Part shown: piece after piece, positions 1-11,186 of the stretch
Layout: each line of letters opens with the position of its first letter
How positions within the stretch are numbered: the stretch's first letter is position 1
Origin: Zymoseptoria tritici IPO323
Lineage: Eukaryota > Ascomycota > Dothideomycetes > Mycosphaerellales > Mycosphaerellaceae
Length of the DNA stretch: 64,000 nucleotides
NCBI RefSeq assembly: GCF_000219625.1
Contig: NC_018206.1
Location: 1-64,000, forward strand
Direction of reading: 5' to 3'
Position numbers and translations under genes: made by a program
Notes under the pieces: generated by a model
The model's database searches: none
Seen by the model: only the letters and a program-made list of their open reading frames with translations
Told to the model about the DNA's origin: nothing

Positions 1-108
1 ACCCTAACCCTAACCCTAACCCTAACCCTAACCCTAACCCTAACCCTAACCCTAACCCTAACCCTAACCCTAACCCTAACCCTAACCCTAACCCTAACCC
101 TAACCCTA

Positions 109-109
<1 letters not shown>
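1..109. repeat. Telomere, CCCTAA repeats
   Basis: About 18 perfect CCCTAA units start at base 1, the C-rich strand of the TTAGGG telomere common to filamentous ascomycetes. The window therefore begins at a physical chromosome end, and everything to the right is subtelomere. Confidence 0.97.

Positions 110-194
<85 letters not shown>
110..194. repeat. Variant telomeric repeat block, CCCTCA
   Basis: Immediately inside the canonical repeat, about 14 uninterrupted CCCTCA units (TGAGGG on the other strand) follow with no canonical unit mixed in. The sharp single switch suggests that one variant unit was amplified, or that a variant tract was later extended by telomerase with the normal repeat. Confidence 0.93.
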
Positions 195-900
195 CGCCGC
201 GCGCTTACGCGCGCGTACAAACCCTTGGATTTGAACCTCTTATTTACTCTACTACCTTTCCTACTTAACCTCTAACGCTTTTGCCCGTTTGACGGGTTAC
301 GCTTCGCGTATATAAAACCCTAACCGTAACACGGGTTAACCCTATCGGCTATAATCCTTTATATATTAACCGGGTTACGCTACGCGTACCCTCTACCCTA
401 AGCGGGTTACGTACCCTATACCCTTAATACGGTTATCCTATACGCTATAACTCCTTATCTATTAACCGGGTTACGCTGCGCGTACCTTAACCTAAAACCC
501 TATATAGCGAAAATTTATCTACCGGGTTATAACCTACCTCTACCCTTAGCGTATAACCCTTAACTACCCCTCTATCTAAATCCTAATCCGGGAATCCTAT
601 AACCCTTTACTTCTACTACGGGTTACCGTATACGTAGTAATCTTAGGCTAATTAGTCTAGCTCTATACCCTTACTCTATATAGCCTTATCTATATAAGAC
701 TATAAACCGAACTCTAGTAACTTAGCTTATAACCCCTATACCCTAGAATACTAAGTATTCCCTACTCTAAACTAAACTTAAGACTTAGGGAAACCTACTA
801 AGCTACCTATAAGAACCGGAGAAGTAGGAACCCTAGTATATTTCTATACTACCTAGTTACGCCCCTCTTTCTCTAATCCTAAACCCTAGATACTCCACCC
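195..900. repeat. Subtelomeric RIPed spacer with repeated GGGTTACGC motifs
   Basis: No gene is visible. A segment at 343-390 (attaaccgggttacgctacg) recurs with few changes at 431-486, and shorter versions lie near 293-312 and 402-418. The core tacgctacgcgta is near-palindromic. A similar GGTTACGCTTCGCG motif returns at about 22845-22862. Degenerate CCCTAA-like words are scattered through the segment. CA and TG are scarce. Confidence 0.7.
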
Positions 901-3900
901 TTAGAAATTCCAATCTCTATTATCTCTCTTAGTACGCTTAGAAGAGCTCTCTCCGATATCCCGGCTATAATCCTTATAGTGTTTACGGTTCTCTTTACTT
1001 TTAGATATATCCTCTCTTATATTACTAGGACCTCCTCTCTCTAGGCTACTAACAGAATCCGGCGAAGGAACTCGTAGATCAAGTAGATCTAGATCTAGAT
1101 CTTTAAACCCTTTAAGAGACCCTCCCTCTTCCCCTAGAGAAACCCTAGATTTACTAATAAGGTCTTTATAAAGACCGGTAGGATCTATTTCCTCGTCGTC
1201 GTCTATAGGCCCTAAATCCTTCTCTTCTATAGATCTAAGACTAATAATCGAAGTGTTAGGGCTACTACTACTAATATTATTATCCTCTAGTTCTTTAATA
1301 AGTCGATCGATCCGGAGCTTATAGAGAAGCTCGATAATCCGAATAGTCTCTAAGGTAAGGATACTTATAGGACTAATATTAAGACTAATAAACCGCTTTA
1401 GACTTATCTCCTCTATATCCTCCGTATATAGAAACGAAACCTCCTCCTTATAACTAAATAAGATAGCTATAATAGTATAGATATAGTCCTTAAGAAAGCA
1501 ACTATTATCGAGTACATTATACTTATTAATAAGAATAGAACAGATATTCTTAGGTAATAGGCACTTAGAGCAGCCCGAATTTCCTTTAAGGAGGCGTCCG
1601 TCCTTAACTTCCTTCTTTATAAATTCTATATTACTCTTTAGAGTTCTACTATCTCGGACATAGGGGCAGTCGAGAGAATAGTGTTTATAGCGATTCGAGG
1701 TATTATAGGGATTAATAATACAACAAATACAATAGTTGTTATAAAGATCTACTAGCTTCTCTTCTACTTCTAGTACTACCCGGTTTATATTTCGAGTTCC
1801 TTCCTCCTCTTTATCCTTAATTGTTTCGAGAATAGTATCTGCTTCGAGACAGAGAGAACACTTAGACTTAGAGTTATTAGCGCATTTAGTTAACGAATTA
1901 TCGAGGAATAGGCCTATAGGAATCCGTAGGCATCGAGATTCTATACTAAAGAGCTTATAATAGAGACGGTCTAGGTCCTTATACATACTTAGATCTATAA
2001 CTCGGCTAGTGTCCTTTAGTAGTATATTCTCCCGGGTATGCTCTATATTATACTTAGTAGGCCTAGGTCCTATTATAAAGCTAGTACCGCTAGACCGGAT
2101 CCGCCCGCTAGACTGTATAATACTACTAAGACTAAAGATAGGTTCTACATTAATAGTATACTTAATACTAGGGAGGTCGAGCCCGACCTCTAGAATACTC
2201 GTAGTAATAAGTACCCGTTTTGTATTAGTATTTATAAACGTATCGAGTATCGTATCTAATCCACTAAGGCCGCTATAGACAAAGCTATACTCTAGAGTAC
2301 GGGCGAGCTCCTCGCCTTGTTTCTTAGAGCTTACAAATAAAAGGATTTTATTACTTAGATCTAGGTCCTTCTCCTCTATTTCCCTAATAGTCCGGTATAT
2401 AGTAGGGATTTCCTCTATCTTAGAAGAATAATAGACTCTTCTATACGATATATCTTCCCGGTTACTAGATCCCCTAATAACTTTATTATAATCCTTTATA
2501 TTAAGGGTAGTATTAAGAATATTAAGAAGGCTATTAGGTAGCGTAGCTGTTAGAAAGATAAGATTAACTTTATACTTAACTAAACTCCGGAAGTACTTAA
2601 GGCGAAGCCTAAAGCTACTCTCTAATAAGAATAGATGTACCTCGTCGATATAGATAGATATGTCCCTATTATATTGCTTATATGTAGTAATTAACGTATC
2701 TAGCTCGTTCGAATTAAGCTCCTCTAAGTTAATAAAGAACAAATTACTATTACTACTAGCAGGATCCTTTAGGGTACTCGGATTTAGACCGAGGTTATAG
2801 GCTCGATTATAGAGGTCCCTACTAAGGCTAGTACGAGGAGTTATAATTATATATATTCTATTCTTTAGGATATAGCTAGGGAGAAGATAGAGTAGGCTTT
2901 TTCCGCTACTAGTCTTATTAATAAAGGTAATAATAGGTATATTATTAAGGATCTCTAATAGACCTTCCTTTTGAATCTGGCTTTTAAAGCTTGCCGTAGG
3001 GTCCTTATATAGCTCCTTAATATTTCTTTCTATAGTAGCTGTACTAAGACTAAATCCTAAGTCCGGCTCGATATTAAAGCTCTCTAGAGTAGACGAGTCT
3101 AGGAGCTTCCGTATAGAAGGATTATTAACATCGGTAGGGGTTAATAAATTAAAGTAGTTAAAGTAGAGAATAGTAAAGGTCTTAACCTTATCTAAGAGGC
3201 CTAGGTTCTTACTATTACTAAAGTTGAACCCGATATTAAAGTAGTAGTTATAGCTAGTTTTAGTAGATCTATTAGCCTGTATATCTTCGATAAGATCCTC
3301 TTTTACCTCCTCTCCTTCGCTACTACTATAGTAGTTAGTATTACCTAACTTTGTTTTAATAATATAGTTAATAATCTTTCGATAAGAAGCTATAGTAAGG
3401 CCTTTTCGAAAGAGACGACTAGACTCTAACTCTAGCGTAGTACTAAGAAGACTAGTAGTCAACGGCTTATTATCCCGTACTAAGAGTAAAGGAGTACTCG
3501 GTTCGTCTAGCGTATAGTACTCTCTATTAATATACTCTTTAAAGGGTATAATATAAAGAATATAAGTAATAAGTAGCTTACTAAGTCGAGGAGGTATAAA
3601 CCGGATATTTGCTTTCTCCCTACGAGTAATATTATTACTCTTACTCCAATCGGTTAAGATAGTAAAAACACCTTCCTCTTTATTATATAATAGGCTACGA
3701 GTTTTACTCTCGATGTTCTTAAAGAGAATAGTAGTTAACTCCGTGCTGCGAAGAGGCCCTCCGCTAAATAAGTATATTGCTAAAGCGAGATAGGTAACAA
3801 ACGAATTTATATTACTATTAAACCGCTCTATCTTACTAGCCTTAAAAACTATCTTATTATTCCTAACCCCCTTTACGAGGGTCTTATTATAATAAGTACC

Positions 3901-5874
3901 CGGAGTTAATAGTCTATCTAGAAAGTAGGGTCTATACTTAAAGGCCGAGAGGTTTTCGATGTCTAAAATACTAAACCCAACCCTATTAAGAAGATTATTA
4001 TCGTCTACTCGGTTAAAGTTAAAGTCTAGGTCGTCTAGACTATTAATACTAAGAAGTCTATGTAGTAGAATGTCCTCTAGTTTAGTATATATATTACTAA
4101 AGAGCTCCTTAATCTTCTCGATAGGGTACTCTATATTATTATAGATAATAATATTAGGCCTAACCTCTCCTATTAAACCGGCTGTAGTTGTAGTCTCTCT
4201 ACTTAAAGCTAGGAGATAAGGCCGGATAACAAAGATAAATTCGAAATAGTTACTACTAGTATTTGTAAGATATGTCTTTATAAAGTCCTCTATTCTAAGC
4301 TCGTTCTCTAGTTCTCGCTCGGTATATAGATCGTCTTCTAGTTTCTCTCGAAAGAGATAATAAGCTAGGGTAATAAGTCTAGCATTATATACTAGATAAC
4401 TACTAAGTTGACTTATTCCTAAGACCTCCTTAACCTCCTTAGTTCTTCTATCTAGACAGTTTATATAGTAGAAATTAATTACGAGATTATCTAGGGTACT
4501 ATCCTTATTAACCGCTAAAGGGATCTTAGTCTTAAGTAACTCTATCCCTAGTAAGCTAAACTTATAGAAGAGCTCTAGTTTATTCTCCTCTAGATAGATA
4601 GTACTAAGATCTAACTCAATAATCTCGCCGACTAGAGTATAGACCCGATCCGGAACTAAAATACTACTTACTATATTATAGTATTCCGACTCTATAGGGT
4701 CTATACTACCCTCAAAGTTAGAGCGTATAAAGCATACCTTAATAGTAAAGACAATAAGCTGTATATAGATATTAAAGTAAGTACTTCGAGTATATTTACT
4801 TATATGCGGAGTAAAGTCCTTAAATACTCTTTCGTCGATATTATTACTTCTAAGTCGTTGCCGTATACCTAAGGGGACTGCTAGGATCTTACTACTAGTA
4901 TCCGCTAGAAACTCAGCGATTAAACTTTCCAGTTCCCTAAGATCTAATCCTATCTTATCCTCTAAGTTAAACTCCGTTTCCTCCCTAGTATATAGAGTAT
5001 TAGAGTATCCTAGAGTAATAAGGATGTCTCTATTCTTATCTGTTAGATACCGTATAATATTTGACTTTCTAATAAAGCTATTTAGTAGCCTCGTATTTGT
5101 TTCAATACTACTACTTAGTAGTAAATCCTTACTACGGCCTAACTCTTCTTTAGAATATGTACTAAGTAAGAGCTCTTTAGTATTATCCGGAATAGAACTT
5201 AGCTCTACTACCCGGCTACTACTACTAGAGCTACTATCCCTACTCCGGCTAGTAGATCTAGATACCTCTCTATTACTAGGTATTCTAGTATCTCTAGATC
5301 GTCTTAGTTCTAGGTCCGGTAACTTAGGTATAAAGTATATTTTCTTATTATCCTTAAAACCCTCTAGTAGCTGAGCGGGTACACCTTCTAGAATCCAATC
5401 TACTTTAGTAGTCCCCTTATTATTATTACCGTGCTCTAGATTATAATGCCTCCTTACTTCCTTTCTAGAAATATTAAGGAAGTTACACTCCCTACACTTT
5501 AAAGCATTAAAGTAGATATCTAGCTCCTTAAATAAGTACAAATTAGGCCCTATAAGACTCTTTAAGCCGTCTATATCTAATAGCTCTAGATTATTAATAG
5601 TAAGAGTTAAGTCCCTTAGAGTACCCGAATCCTTATATATAGTATAGATCTGCTTATGCTTAGCTTTAAGGTGCTTAGTATAGTTATTTCTAGTAAGATT
5701 TATATAGCATTTAGAACAGAAGATTGTCTTAATCTCTATACTATAGGAAATAATAGTATCGCTAAGAGGAGTCGTAGGGTTTTCTCTAACTAGATCTTTA
5801 TCCCTAAAGTCTTCGAGGGTCGGTCTATTATTAGTTAGATAGTTATTAATATAGTCCTTACTACTAGGATCCAT
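901..5874 (-). CDS. Telomere-linked RecQ-like superfamily-2 helicase
   Basis: An uninterrupted 1657-codon frame, read toward the telomere about 700 bp away. Two C2H2-like fingers lie at residues 53-73 (C53, C56, H68, H73) and 127-148 (C127, C130, H143, H148), followed by a Ser/Arg-rich linker (about 190-225). The helicase core shows Walker A SSGKS at 989-993, the DEVH box at 1077-1080, an LTATLPN motif III and motif VI QSSGRIR at 1254-1260. A Cys-rich C-terminal part (CSLC, CICC, CSKCLLPKNIC) probably binds zinc. The GGPLRSTEL motif near residue 705 resembles the large N-terminal region of fungal telomere-linked helicases; that placement is from family knowledge. The residues encoded through CA/TG are extremely rare: 2 Met, 3 Trp, about 10 His and 11 Gln in 1657 aa. 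Yet the finger and DEVH histidines survive, so the frame appears to be selected. The start is the only upstream Met. Confidence 0.9.
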   Translation of the reverse strand: MDPSSKDYINNYLTNNRPTLEDFRDKDLVRENPTTPLSDTIISYSIEIKTIFCSKCYINLTRNNYTKHLKAKHKQIYTIYKDSGTLRDLTLTINNLELLDIDGLKSLIGPNLYLFKELDIYFNALKCRECNFLNISRKEVRRHYNLEHGNNNKGTTKVDWILEGVPAQLLEGFKDNKKIYFIPKLPDLELRRSRDTRIPSNREVSRSTSRSRDSSSSSSSRVVELSSIPDNTKELLLSTYSKEELGRSKDLLLSSSIETNTRLLNSFIRKSNIIRYLTDKNRDILITLGYSNTLYTREETEFNLEDKIGLDLRELESLIAEFLADTSSKILAVPLGIRQRLRSNNIDERVFKDFTPHISKYTRSTYFNIYIQLIVFTIKVCFIRSNFEGSIDPIESEYYNIVSSILVPDRVYTLVGEIIELDLSTIYLEENKLELFYKFSLLGIELLKTKIPLAVNKDSTLDNLVINFYYINCLDRRTKEVKEVLGISQLSSYLVYNARLITLAYYLFREKLEDDLYTERELENELRIEDFIKTYLTNTSSNYFEFIFVIRPYLLALSRETTTTAGLIGEVRPNIIIYNNIEYPIEKIKELFSNIYTKLEDILLHRLLSINSLDDLDFNFNRVDDNNLLNRVGFSILDIENLSAFKYRPYFLDRLLTPGTYYNKTLVKGVRNNKIVFKASKIERFNSNINSFVTYLALAIYLFSGGPLRSTELTTILFKNIESKTRSLLYNKEEGVFTILTDWSKSNNITRREKANIRFIPPRLSKLLITYILYIIPFKEYINREYYTLDEPSTPLLLVRDNKPLTTSLLSTTLELESSRLFRKGLTIASYRKIINYIIKTKLGNTNYYSSSEGEEVKEDLIEDIQANRSTKTSYNYYFNIGFNFSNSKNLGLLDKVKTFTILYFNYFNLLTPTDVNNPSIRKLLDSSTLESFNIEPDLGFSLSTATIERNIKELYKDPTASFKSQIQKEGLLEILNNIPIITFINKTSSGKSLLYLLPSYILKNRIYIIITPRTSLSRDLYNRAYNLGLNPSTLKDPASSNSNLFFINLEELNSNELDTLITTYKQYNRDISIYIDEVHLFLLESSFRLRLKYFRSLVKYKVNLIFLTATLPNSLLNILNTTLNIKDYNKVIRGSSNREDISYRRVYYSSKIEEIPTIYRTIREIEEKDLDLSNKILLFVSSKKQGEELARTLEYSFVYSGLSGLDTILDTFINTNTKRVLITTSILEVGLDLPSIKYTINVEPIFSLSSIIQSSGRIRSSGTSFIIGPRPTKYNIEHTRENILLKDTSRVIDLSMYKDLDRLYYKLFSIESRCLRIPIGLFLDNSLTKCANNSKSKCSLCLEADTILETIKDKEEEGTRNINRVVLEVEEKLVDLYNNYCICCIINPYNTSNRYKHYSLDCPYVRDSRTLKSNIEFIKKEVKDGRLLKGNSGCSKCLLPKNICSILINKYNVLDNSCFLKDYIYTIIAILFSYKEEVSFLYTEDIEEISLKRFISLNISPISILTLETIRIIELLYKLRIDRLIKELEDNNISSSSPNTSIISLRSIEEKDLGPIDDDEEIDPTGLYKDLISKSRVSLGEEGGSLKGFKDLDLDLLDLRVPSPDSVSSLERGGPSNIREDISKSKENRKHYKDYSRDIGESSSKRTKRDNRDWNF

Positions 5875-6885
5875 TATTATAACCCTTAATAGATAGTAGT
5901 AGGGTACTACTAATATATAGTAAGAATAGTAGTAGTAGAGGTAGTAGTAGAGTAGGGTATAGGGGTAGAAGCGTAGAGAAGTAGTAGGAAGTTAAGAAGG
6001 AACCTCTAGGTCTATGTAGAATCTTATAGCACCTTTATAGTCTATGCTCTAACCTTATACTATAGTATATCCTACCCTACCCTATATAGTTATAACCCTA
6101 GGTCTAGAGCTATATAGTATCTCTATTACCCTAAAATAATATAGATTATAGGGAACCCTAAACCCTATAGTCTATCTAGGGTATATAGAGCTTATATTCT
6201 ACCCCTAAACTATATAATAGACTAACCGTAGTAATATAGTATATTCTATATTTTATAGGCGTTAACCTTAGTAACCCTAATATCCGGCTACTACTTATAG
6301 AGCTATATATATAGGGGAGTACTCTATATAATATATAAGCTAAGAATCCTAAGCCTAAGCGTATATTCTCTACCCCACCCTAGGGTTATACTCTACCCTA
6401 GTACTATAGGGTATCTATAGTCTCCCCGCTTAGTCTCTTAGAGATACTTTTAATATATATATAATAACCTAACCCTATAGCCCTAAGCTATAAACTAAGC
6501 TATATAGGGTACGCTCTAGGTATAATAGTAGAAAGTAGTATATAGATAGACTGCTATACCCTATACTAAGCCTAAATCCTATATATATAATACTTTAATA
6601 TATATCGCTAGTTAAGCTAGCTCTACTATAGTACCCTATCTAATATATATACTATATACTACTCTATATATATATAATCGGAACTCTATATATATATTAT
6701 AGCCCTAGATCTAGCTATTATATACTATAGTTCTATATACTCTAAACTATATAGAGTATAGATTTCCTAGTATAGCTACTATATACTATACGTATTCTAA
6801 ACTATACGTATAGAGATTTATCCCTAATCTATAAGTAATCCTTTCCTTTCCTCTCTTTATCTTCTCTTTCTCTTCTATCTAGTAT

Positions 6886-6926
<41 letters not shown>

Positions 6927-6945
6927 TAAGAACTAGTACTAGTAT

Positions 6946-7002
<57 letters not shown>

Positions 7003-7170
7003 CCTAAGGATTATTCTATACTCTACCCTACTACTAGTAAGCTCTTTTTTTCCTACCCTAATCCTTATACTAACTTAGACCCTAGGTACTCTTTCTAGAC
7101 CGACTTCCTAGGTAAGAACCTATACTCTAACCTCCTAACCTAGTTATAAAACTAATAGAGTCTCTAAGAA
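5875..7170. promoter_or_regulatory. Shared upstream region between the helicase and the 7171 gene
   Basis: No frame is visible. The sequence is CA/TG-poor and rich in ctatata words. It separates two divergent genes, so it must carry both promoters (inference). Two CTA microsatellites sit at about 6888-6924 and 6945-7002. Confidence 0.45.
6888..7002. repeat. CTA trinucleotide microsatellites
   Basis: Two runs of (CTA)n, about 13 and 19 units, are separated by a short spacer. They lie about 170 bp upstream of the 7171 start codon. Confidence 0.9.
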
Positions 7171-7957
7171 ATGTCTACCGCGGATAATACCTCTATCCTC
7201 TCTCCGACAATCGTCTACTTTATTAAGAACTATATTAATAGTAACCCTATTATCCGCTCGACTTGCCTAGACCGGACTATTAAGGCTATTATTAATTACC
7301 TATCCTATAATCCAAAGGTCGTAGAGTACCTAAACCGGGTCCGGGTTATATACTTCCTTAAGCGGGCTAAGTATCTCGACTCTAAGACCTATAAGATAGC
7401 TATTGGTTAGAGCTCTAACCCTAACCCTAGAGCGTATACTAATATATCTATAACTAGGATTTATCTATAATCATTCTGGGACAGAGCTAGACCTAGATCT
7501 TAACCGATATATTTATAATCTTAAGGCTCTAAACGATACTTCGACCTCGAATCTTATCCGGACGATTAACGAGTACCTTACTCGCTATTCCCTCTACTTT
7601 AAAGATCAAAGTAAGCCTATATCCTCTAGCTAGTCTCTACTATACTAACTCTAATCCTAATTAGATCTTTCTCGTACCTTTACTAGTAGAGGACTCTTTC
7701 CGAAGGAGTTATTTACGACCCTAAGGTATAATATTAGGGGAGCGCGCGACTTCTACTTAGAAGTAGATATAGTAGACGATCTTCGATTAATCGGATCTTT
7801 AAACTCCTTTAATAAGGAGTATAAAGAAAGAGAGATCGAGGCTATTAGTCTATTTAAGCTAAGGTCTACTAGAGAGGAGGTAGATACCCTTACGGTAGAG
7901 GAAGTTAGGAGTATTTTAAGGGACTATACTCCTATAAAAATGGAGATAGAGGAGTAG
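7171..7957 (+). CDS. Unknown 226-aa protein, three exons, possible relative of the small-protein family
   Basis: Exons 7171-7405, 7458-7610 and 7665-7957 join in frame, both introns in phase 1 (GTTAGA...TACTAAT...TAG and GTAAGC...ATACTAACT...TAG). The first intron interrupts a glycine codon right after a helical segment containing VRVIYFLKRAKYL, echoing the ..LY.L....G| junction of the small genes at 11269, 14676, 17895 and 18432. No domain is recognised. The product is basic and helix-rich, with few Met, His, Gln, Trp or Cys, as expected from CA/TG-poor DNA. It lacks a signal peptide. All three exons are open and both introns have branch sites, which argues against a relic. It is divergent from the helicase. 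Confidence 0.7.
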
Positions 7958-8477
7958 AGAGGCTTAGGGTTCTAGTATAGGCGTACCTAGGGGATAAGAA
8001 ATAAAAATAGTACTAGGGTATACTAGGGAAGGAAGTATAGCTAGGGTTTAAGGGTTACCTACTACCCTATATATATAGTATCTATATACTTACCCTATAG
8101 CCCTAATTCCTTAAGTAATTTCTAAGCCTACTCGTTTATCTTTATATCTATACTACTAGATAGATACCCTAACTCTAGAACTTTGCTCTAGTTAACTATA
8201 GACGGTAAGGTTACCTATCTATAGTATAGTAGTAAGCTCCCGTTTTTAGTCTAAGCTAAGCTACTACCCTAAGCTAAACCCTACCCTACTACTAACCCTA
8301 TATTTTTCTCTAATTAATTTAAAGTAATACTCCTAGCTACGTTAATAAGTAAATTATATCCGGCGGGCGTTCTAGAGTATACTAACTTTCTTAGGTCTAT
8401 TACCGGTGTTAGAGTCCTTCTAGTATTTCCCGTAACTAACCCTAAGCTTTAGTAATTTAGTATAACTTTAGTAGTAG

Positions 8478-8985
8478 TAGCGGTAGAAGGATAGCGATAG
8501 TAGCGGCGATAGCGAGGTCGACGACGGCGATATACCCGACGACTATCCTAGGGTAAAGCGACTACGCCGCGTCGAACGCCGGTCTCCGTTTGTCCGTAAC
8601 CCCTCTCGTTGTCGAGAAATTGATTTTTCTTTATTTTGGCCCCGCTTACTAAGAGGGCGTTGGGCGTTGGTCAGGGTCGGTCTAGAAGCCGAAATTTAAA
8701 TAAAATCTCGAAATCGCCGGGTAAGCGGATTTCGACATTTCGGGTATCTATATAGGGTAAATCGACCCTAAAAAATCGATTCCCGCTATCGATTTTGCGA
8801 TCGGAGGTCTACTCGCGGAGCTATGCGCGACCAACGCTACCGATACCCCTCGGTAGCGACGGCGACAGCGAGGTCGACGACGGCGATATACCCGACGACT
8901 ATCCTAGGGTAAAGCGACTACGCCGCGTCGAACACCGGTCTCCGTTTGTCCGTAACCCCTTACGTCGTCGCGAAATTAACTTTTC
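8478..8985 (+). repeat. Direct repeat of about 130 bp, both copies open on the plus strand
   Basis: Segment 8478-8610 recurs at 8851-8985 with few substitutions. Both read an acidic-then-basic peptide on the plus strand (core DIPDDYPRVKRLRRVE). The second copy lies in a 77-codon frame (8795-9028); the first continues to about 8700. Between them, 8653-8679 is identical over 27 bases to 24908-24934 inside the 182-bp satellite. The function is unknown; these are probably remnants of a repeat-borne frame. Confidence 0.6.
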
Positions 8986-9489
8986 TACCCTATATATAAT
9001 AAGCCGTAGCTCTACCCTAGAATATTAAGGTTACTATTCCCTAGCTAATCTCTATATAGTATATACTAAACCCTAAGTACTATATAACCTATACTATATA
9101 GTATATATTAGACTATACGTAGATACTACTCTAAGTTATCTATATATATATATTAATTAAACCTAGAAACGTATAGCCTTACCTAAGAATCTATATATAT
9201 ACATAGCTAAAAGATCTATATATATATACATAGATTAAACCTAGAAACGTATAGCCCAACCTAAGAATGTATATATATATAGATATAGATATAACTAAAA
9301 GATCTATATATAGATATAGCTAAAAGATCTATATATAGTAGGGCTTAGCTACATCTATATATATATATAGATTAGTATATAGGTCTATTAGTAAGCATAG
9401 CAACCTTAATGTCCTAGGTAGCCTATATAATAATAGCTATAGTACCTATCTCTCCTCTTTCTTTCCTCTATACTACTATAGTACCTACT

Positions 9490-9556
9490 ACTCTCTATAC
9501 TATTCTACTCTACTCTACTCTACTCTACTCTATTCTACTCTACTCTACTCTATACT
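9490..9556. repeat. CTCTA pentanucleotide microsatellite
   Basis: About 13 units of ctcta with one ctatt interruption. Confidence 0.85.
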
Positions 9557-9673
9557 CTCTAGAGTTAGAGTCTCTACTCTACTTTATATCTTATAAAGTA
9601 AGTAGGTTCTTCTAAGCTACTCTTTCTATTACTAACCTTTCCCTAGGTACTCTCTGCCTTTCCTAGGCTAAAG

Positions 9674-10356
9674 ATGTCTCTCTATACGTACTACGCCGTA
9701 AGCCCTTGCCTTATACAGCGTAAGTATAGACCTTACTATATCTATTACTCTACTAAACTACTATAGCTAAGGGCGTATCCCGAAGGCCGGCCCGCCCTAT
9801 TAGGGCTACTCCTAGGCCTATTACGTTTGCTCTACCTAAGAGAGTCCCGAACGAGCCTCGCGAGCCCTCTATACCGTCTAGTTCTACTCTAGATGTTCGG
9901 GAGAACCCTACTACTTCTACTATAAGAGGTAAAGAACCGGAGGCCTCTCTACTACAACGGACAACCGGAAGGCGCTCGGAGCCTATCGAAGGCGCTATAA
10001 AGGCGCCTAGTACCCCTAGTAGTACTCCGGAAGACCGGACAGAACGTTCTTCTTCTACTAAGAAGATATTCCCTATAGACGGTATATATACCCTTACTAT
10101 ATATACTAGACTAGACTAATAGAGATTAGAAAAGAGAGAACAATACGCAAATCCGAAGGGCGGCTCCCTAGGAAGCCTACGAAAGACACTACAAGGCCTA
10201 AACGGAAAGAATAGACCTAAGTATAAGCCGGTCTATACTAGGTAGGTTTAGCTCTTTAAACTAAGGAGCCCTTTACTAACTATATCTAGACCGCCGGCGA
10301 GGAAGGACTTTAAGGATTGGCAGACTTATTATACCTATAAGGCGGCTACTAGTTAG
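9674..10356 (+). CDS. Unknown 179-aa basic Ser/Thr/Pro-rich protein, four exons
   Basis: Exons 9674-9719, 9767-10081, 10130-10241 and 10290-10356 give one open frame with intron phases 1, 1 and 2. All introns start with GTA and end in TAG with a CTAA branch site. The product begins MSLYTYYAVSPC, then has a long low-complexity stretch rich in Arg, Pro, Ser, Thr and Glu, and ends with an aromatic segment (KDWQTYYTYKAATS). No catalytic motif is seen; nucleic-acid binding or a disordered linker role is only a guess from composition. An alternative acceptor at 10122 would give a 150-aa product ending at 10214, but its branch-to-acceptor distance is too short compared with the other introns here. 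Confidence 0.62.
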
Positions 10357-11094
10357 GTAGTAGAGAGTCTAGAGTACCCGGGTCTATACGGCGTTAAGGA
10401 GTAGTAGAGGGATAGACCTTAGGAAGGAGAGTAAGCTATATATATAGGAAGGGTTTCTATTAACTACTCTACGAAGACCGTAAGCAAATAAGTATACTAT
10501 TTCCTACCTTAAAGGCCTTAGGATATCTAAGGGACTCTATACCGACTCCTAGCTCTAGCCTATTATAAGTAGAATAGGGTAGGGGCTCTTCTTACCCTAC
10601 TAGATAGTCTTAGTCTCCTAGAGTATATAGGGTCCCTATCTTCTTAGGCCTCTTTAATAACCCTCTTTAATCCTATAGTTATTATCTACTTAAGGTACCC
10701 TAAACCCTAAGGCTATTATAGGTTAAACTAATATCTTCGATTCTAAGGGAAGTTATTATAGATAAGTAGGTAAAGGCCTAGAATATAAGACTATACTAAC
10801 GCCGTACCCTAGAGAGTTAATAGGAGAGGGTATATATAGAGTATCTAAAAGGACTTAAGCTCTAGTTTTTAATACTATACTAGTAGCCCGAGTTAGTATA
10901 GAGTTACCCTCTACGCCCTAGAGAGTACCGGGCTACTAGTAGTTACTAATATAACCTATAGGCATAGTATAGTAGATAGAGTATAGTAAGGAGAGTATAG
11001 TAAATAAGAAACGATAGATAATAAATAGAGTACGGTAGCTACTTCCCTAGGTATAATAGATAGTATATATAATATAGGAGATAGTAGATACGGT

Positions 11095-11186
<92 letters not shown>

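Larger units (their letters stand above)
7958..9673. other. RIPed intergenic DNA with a duplicated short coding remnant
   Basis: CA/TG-poor and with no intact gene seen. It contains a dispersed duplication (8478-8610 and 8851-8985), a pentanucleotide CTCTA run at about 9490-9556, and TATA-rich stretches at 9130-9380. The part from 9560 to 9673 is pyrimidine-rich and is the likely promoter of the 9674 gene. Confidence 0.6.

Noticed and set aside
2009..5374. Plus-strand frames of 61-116 codons inside the helicase gene
   Set aside because: Shadows of the helicase frame; rich in Leu/Ser as the complement of the coding strand.
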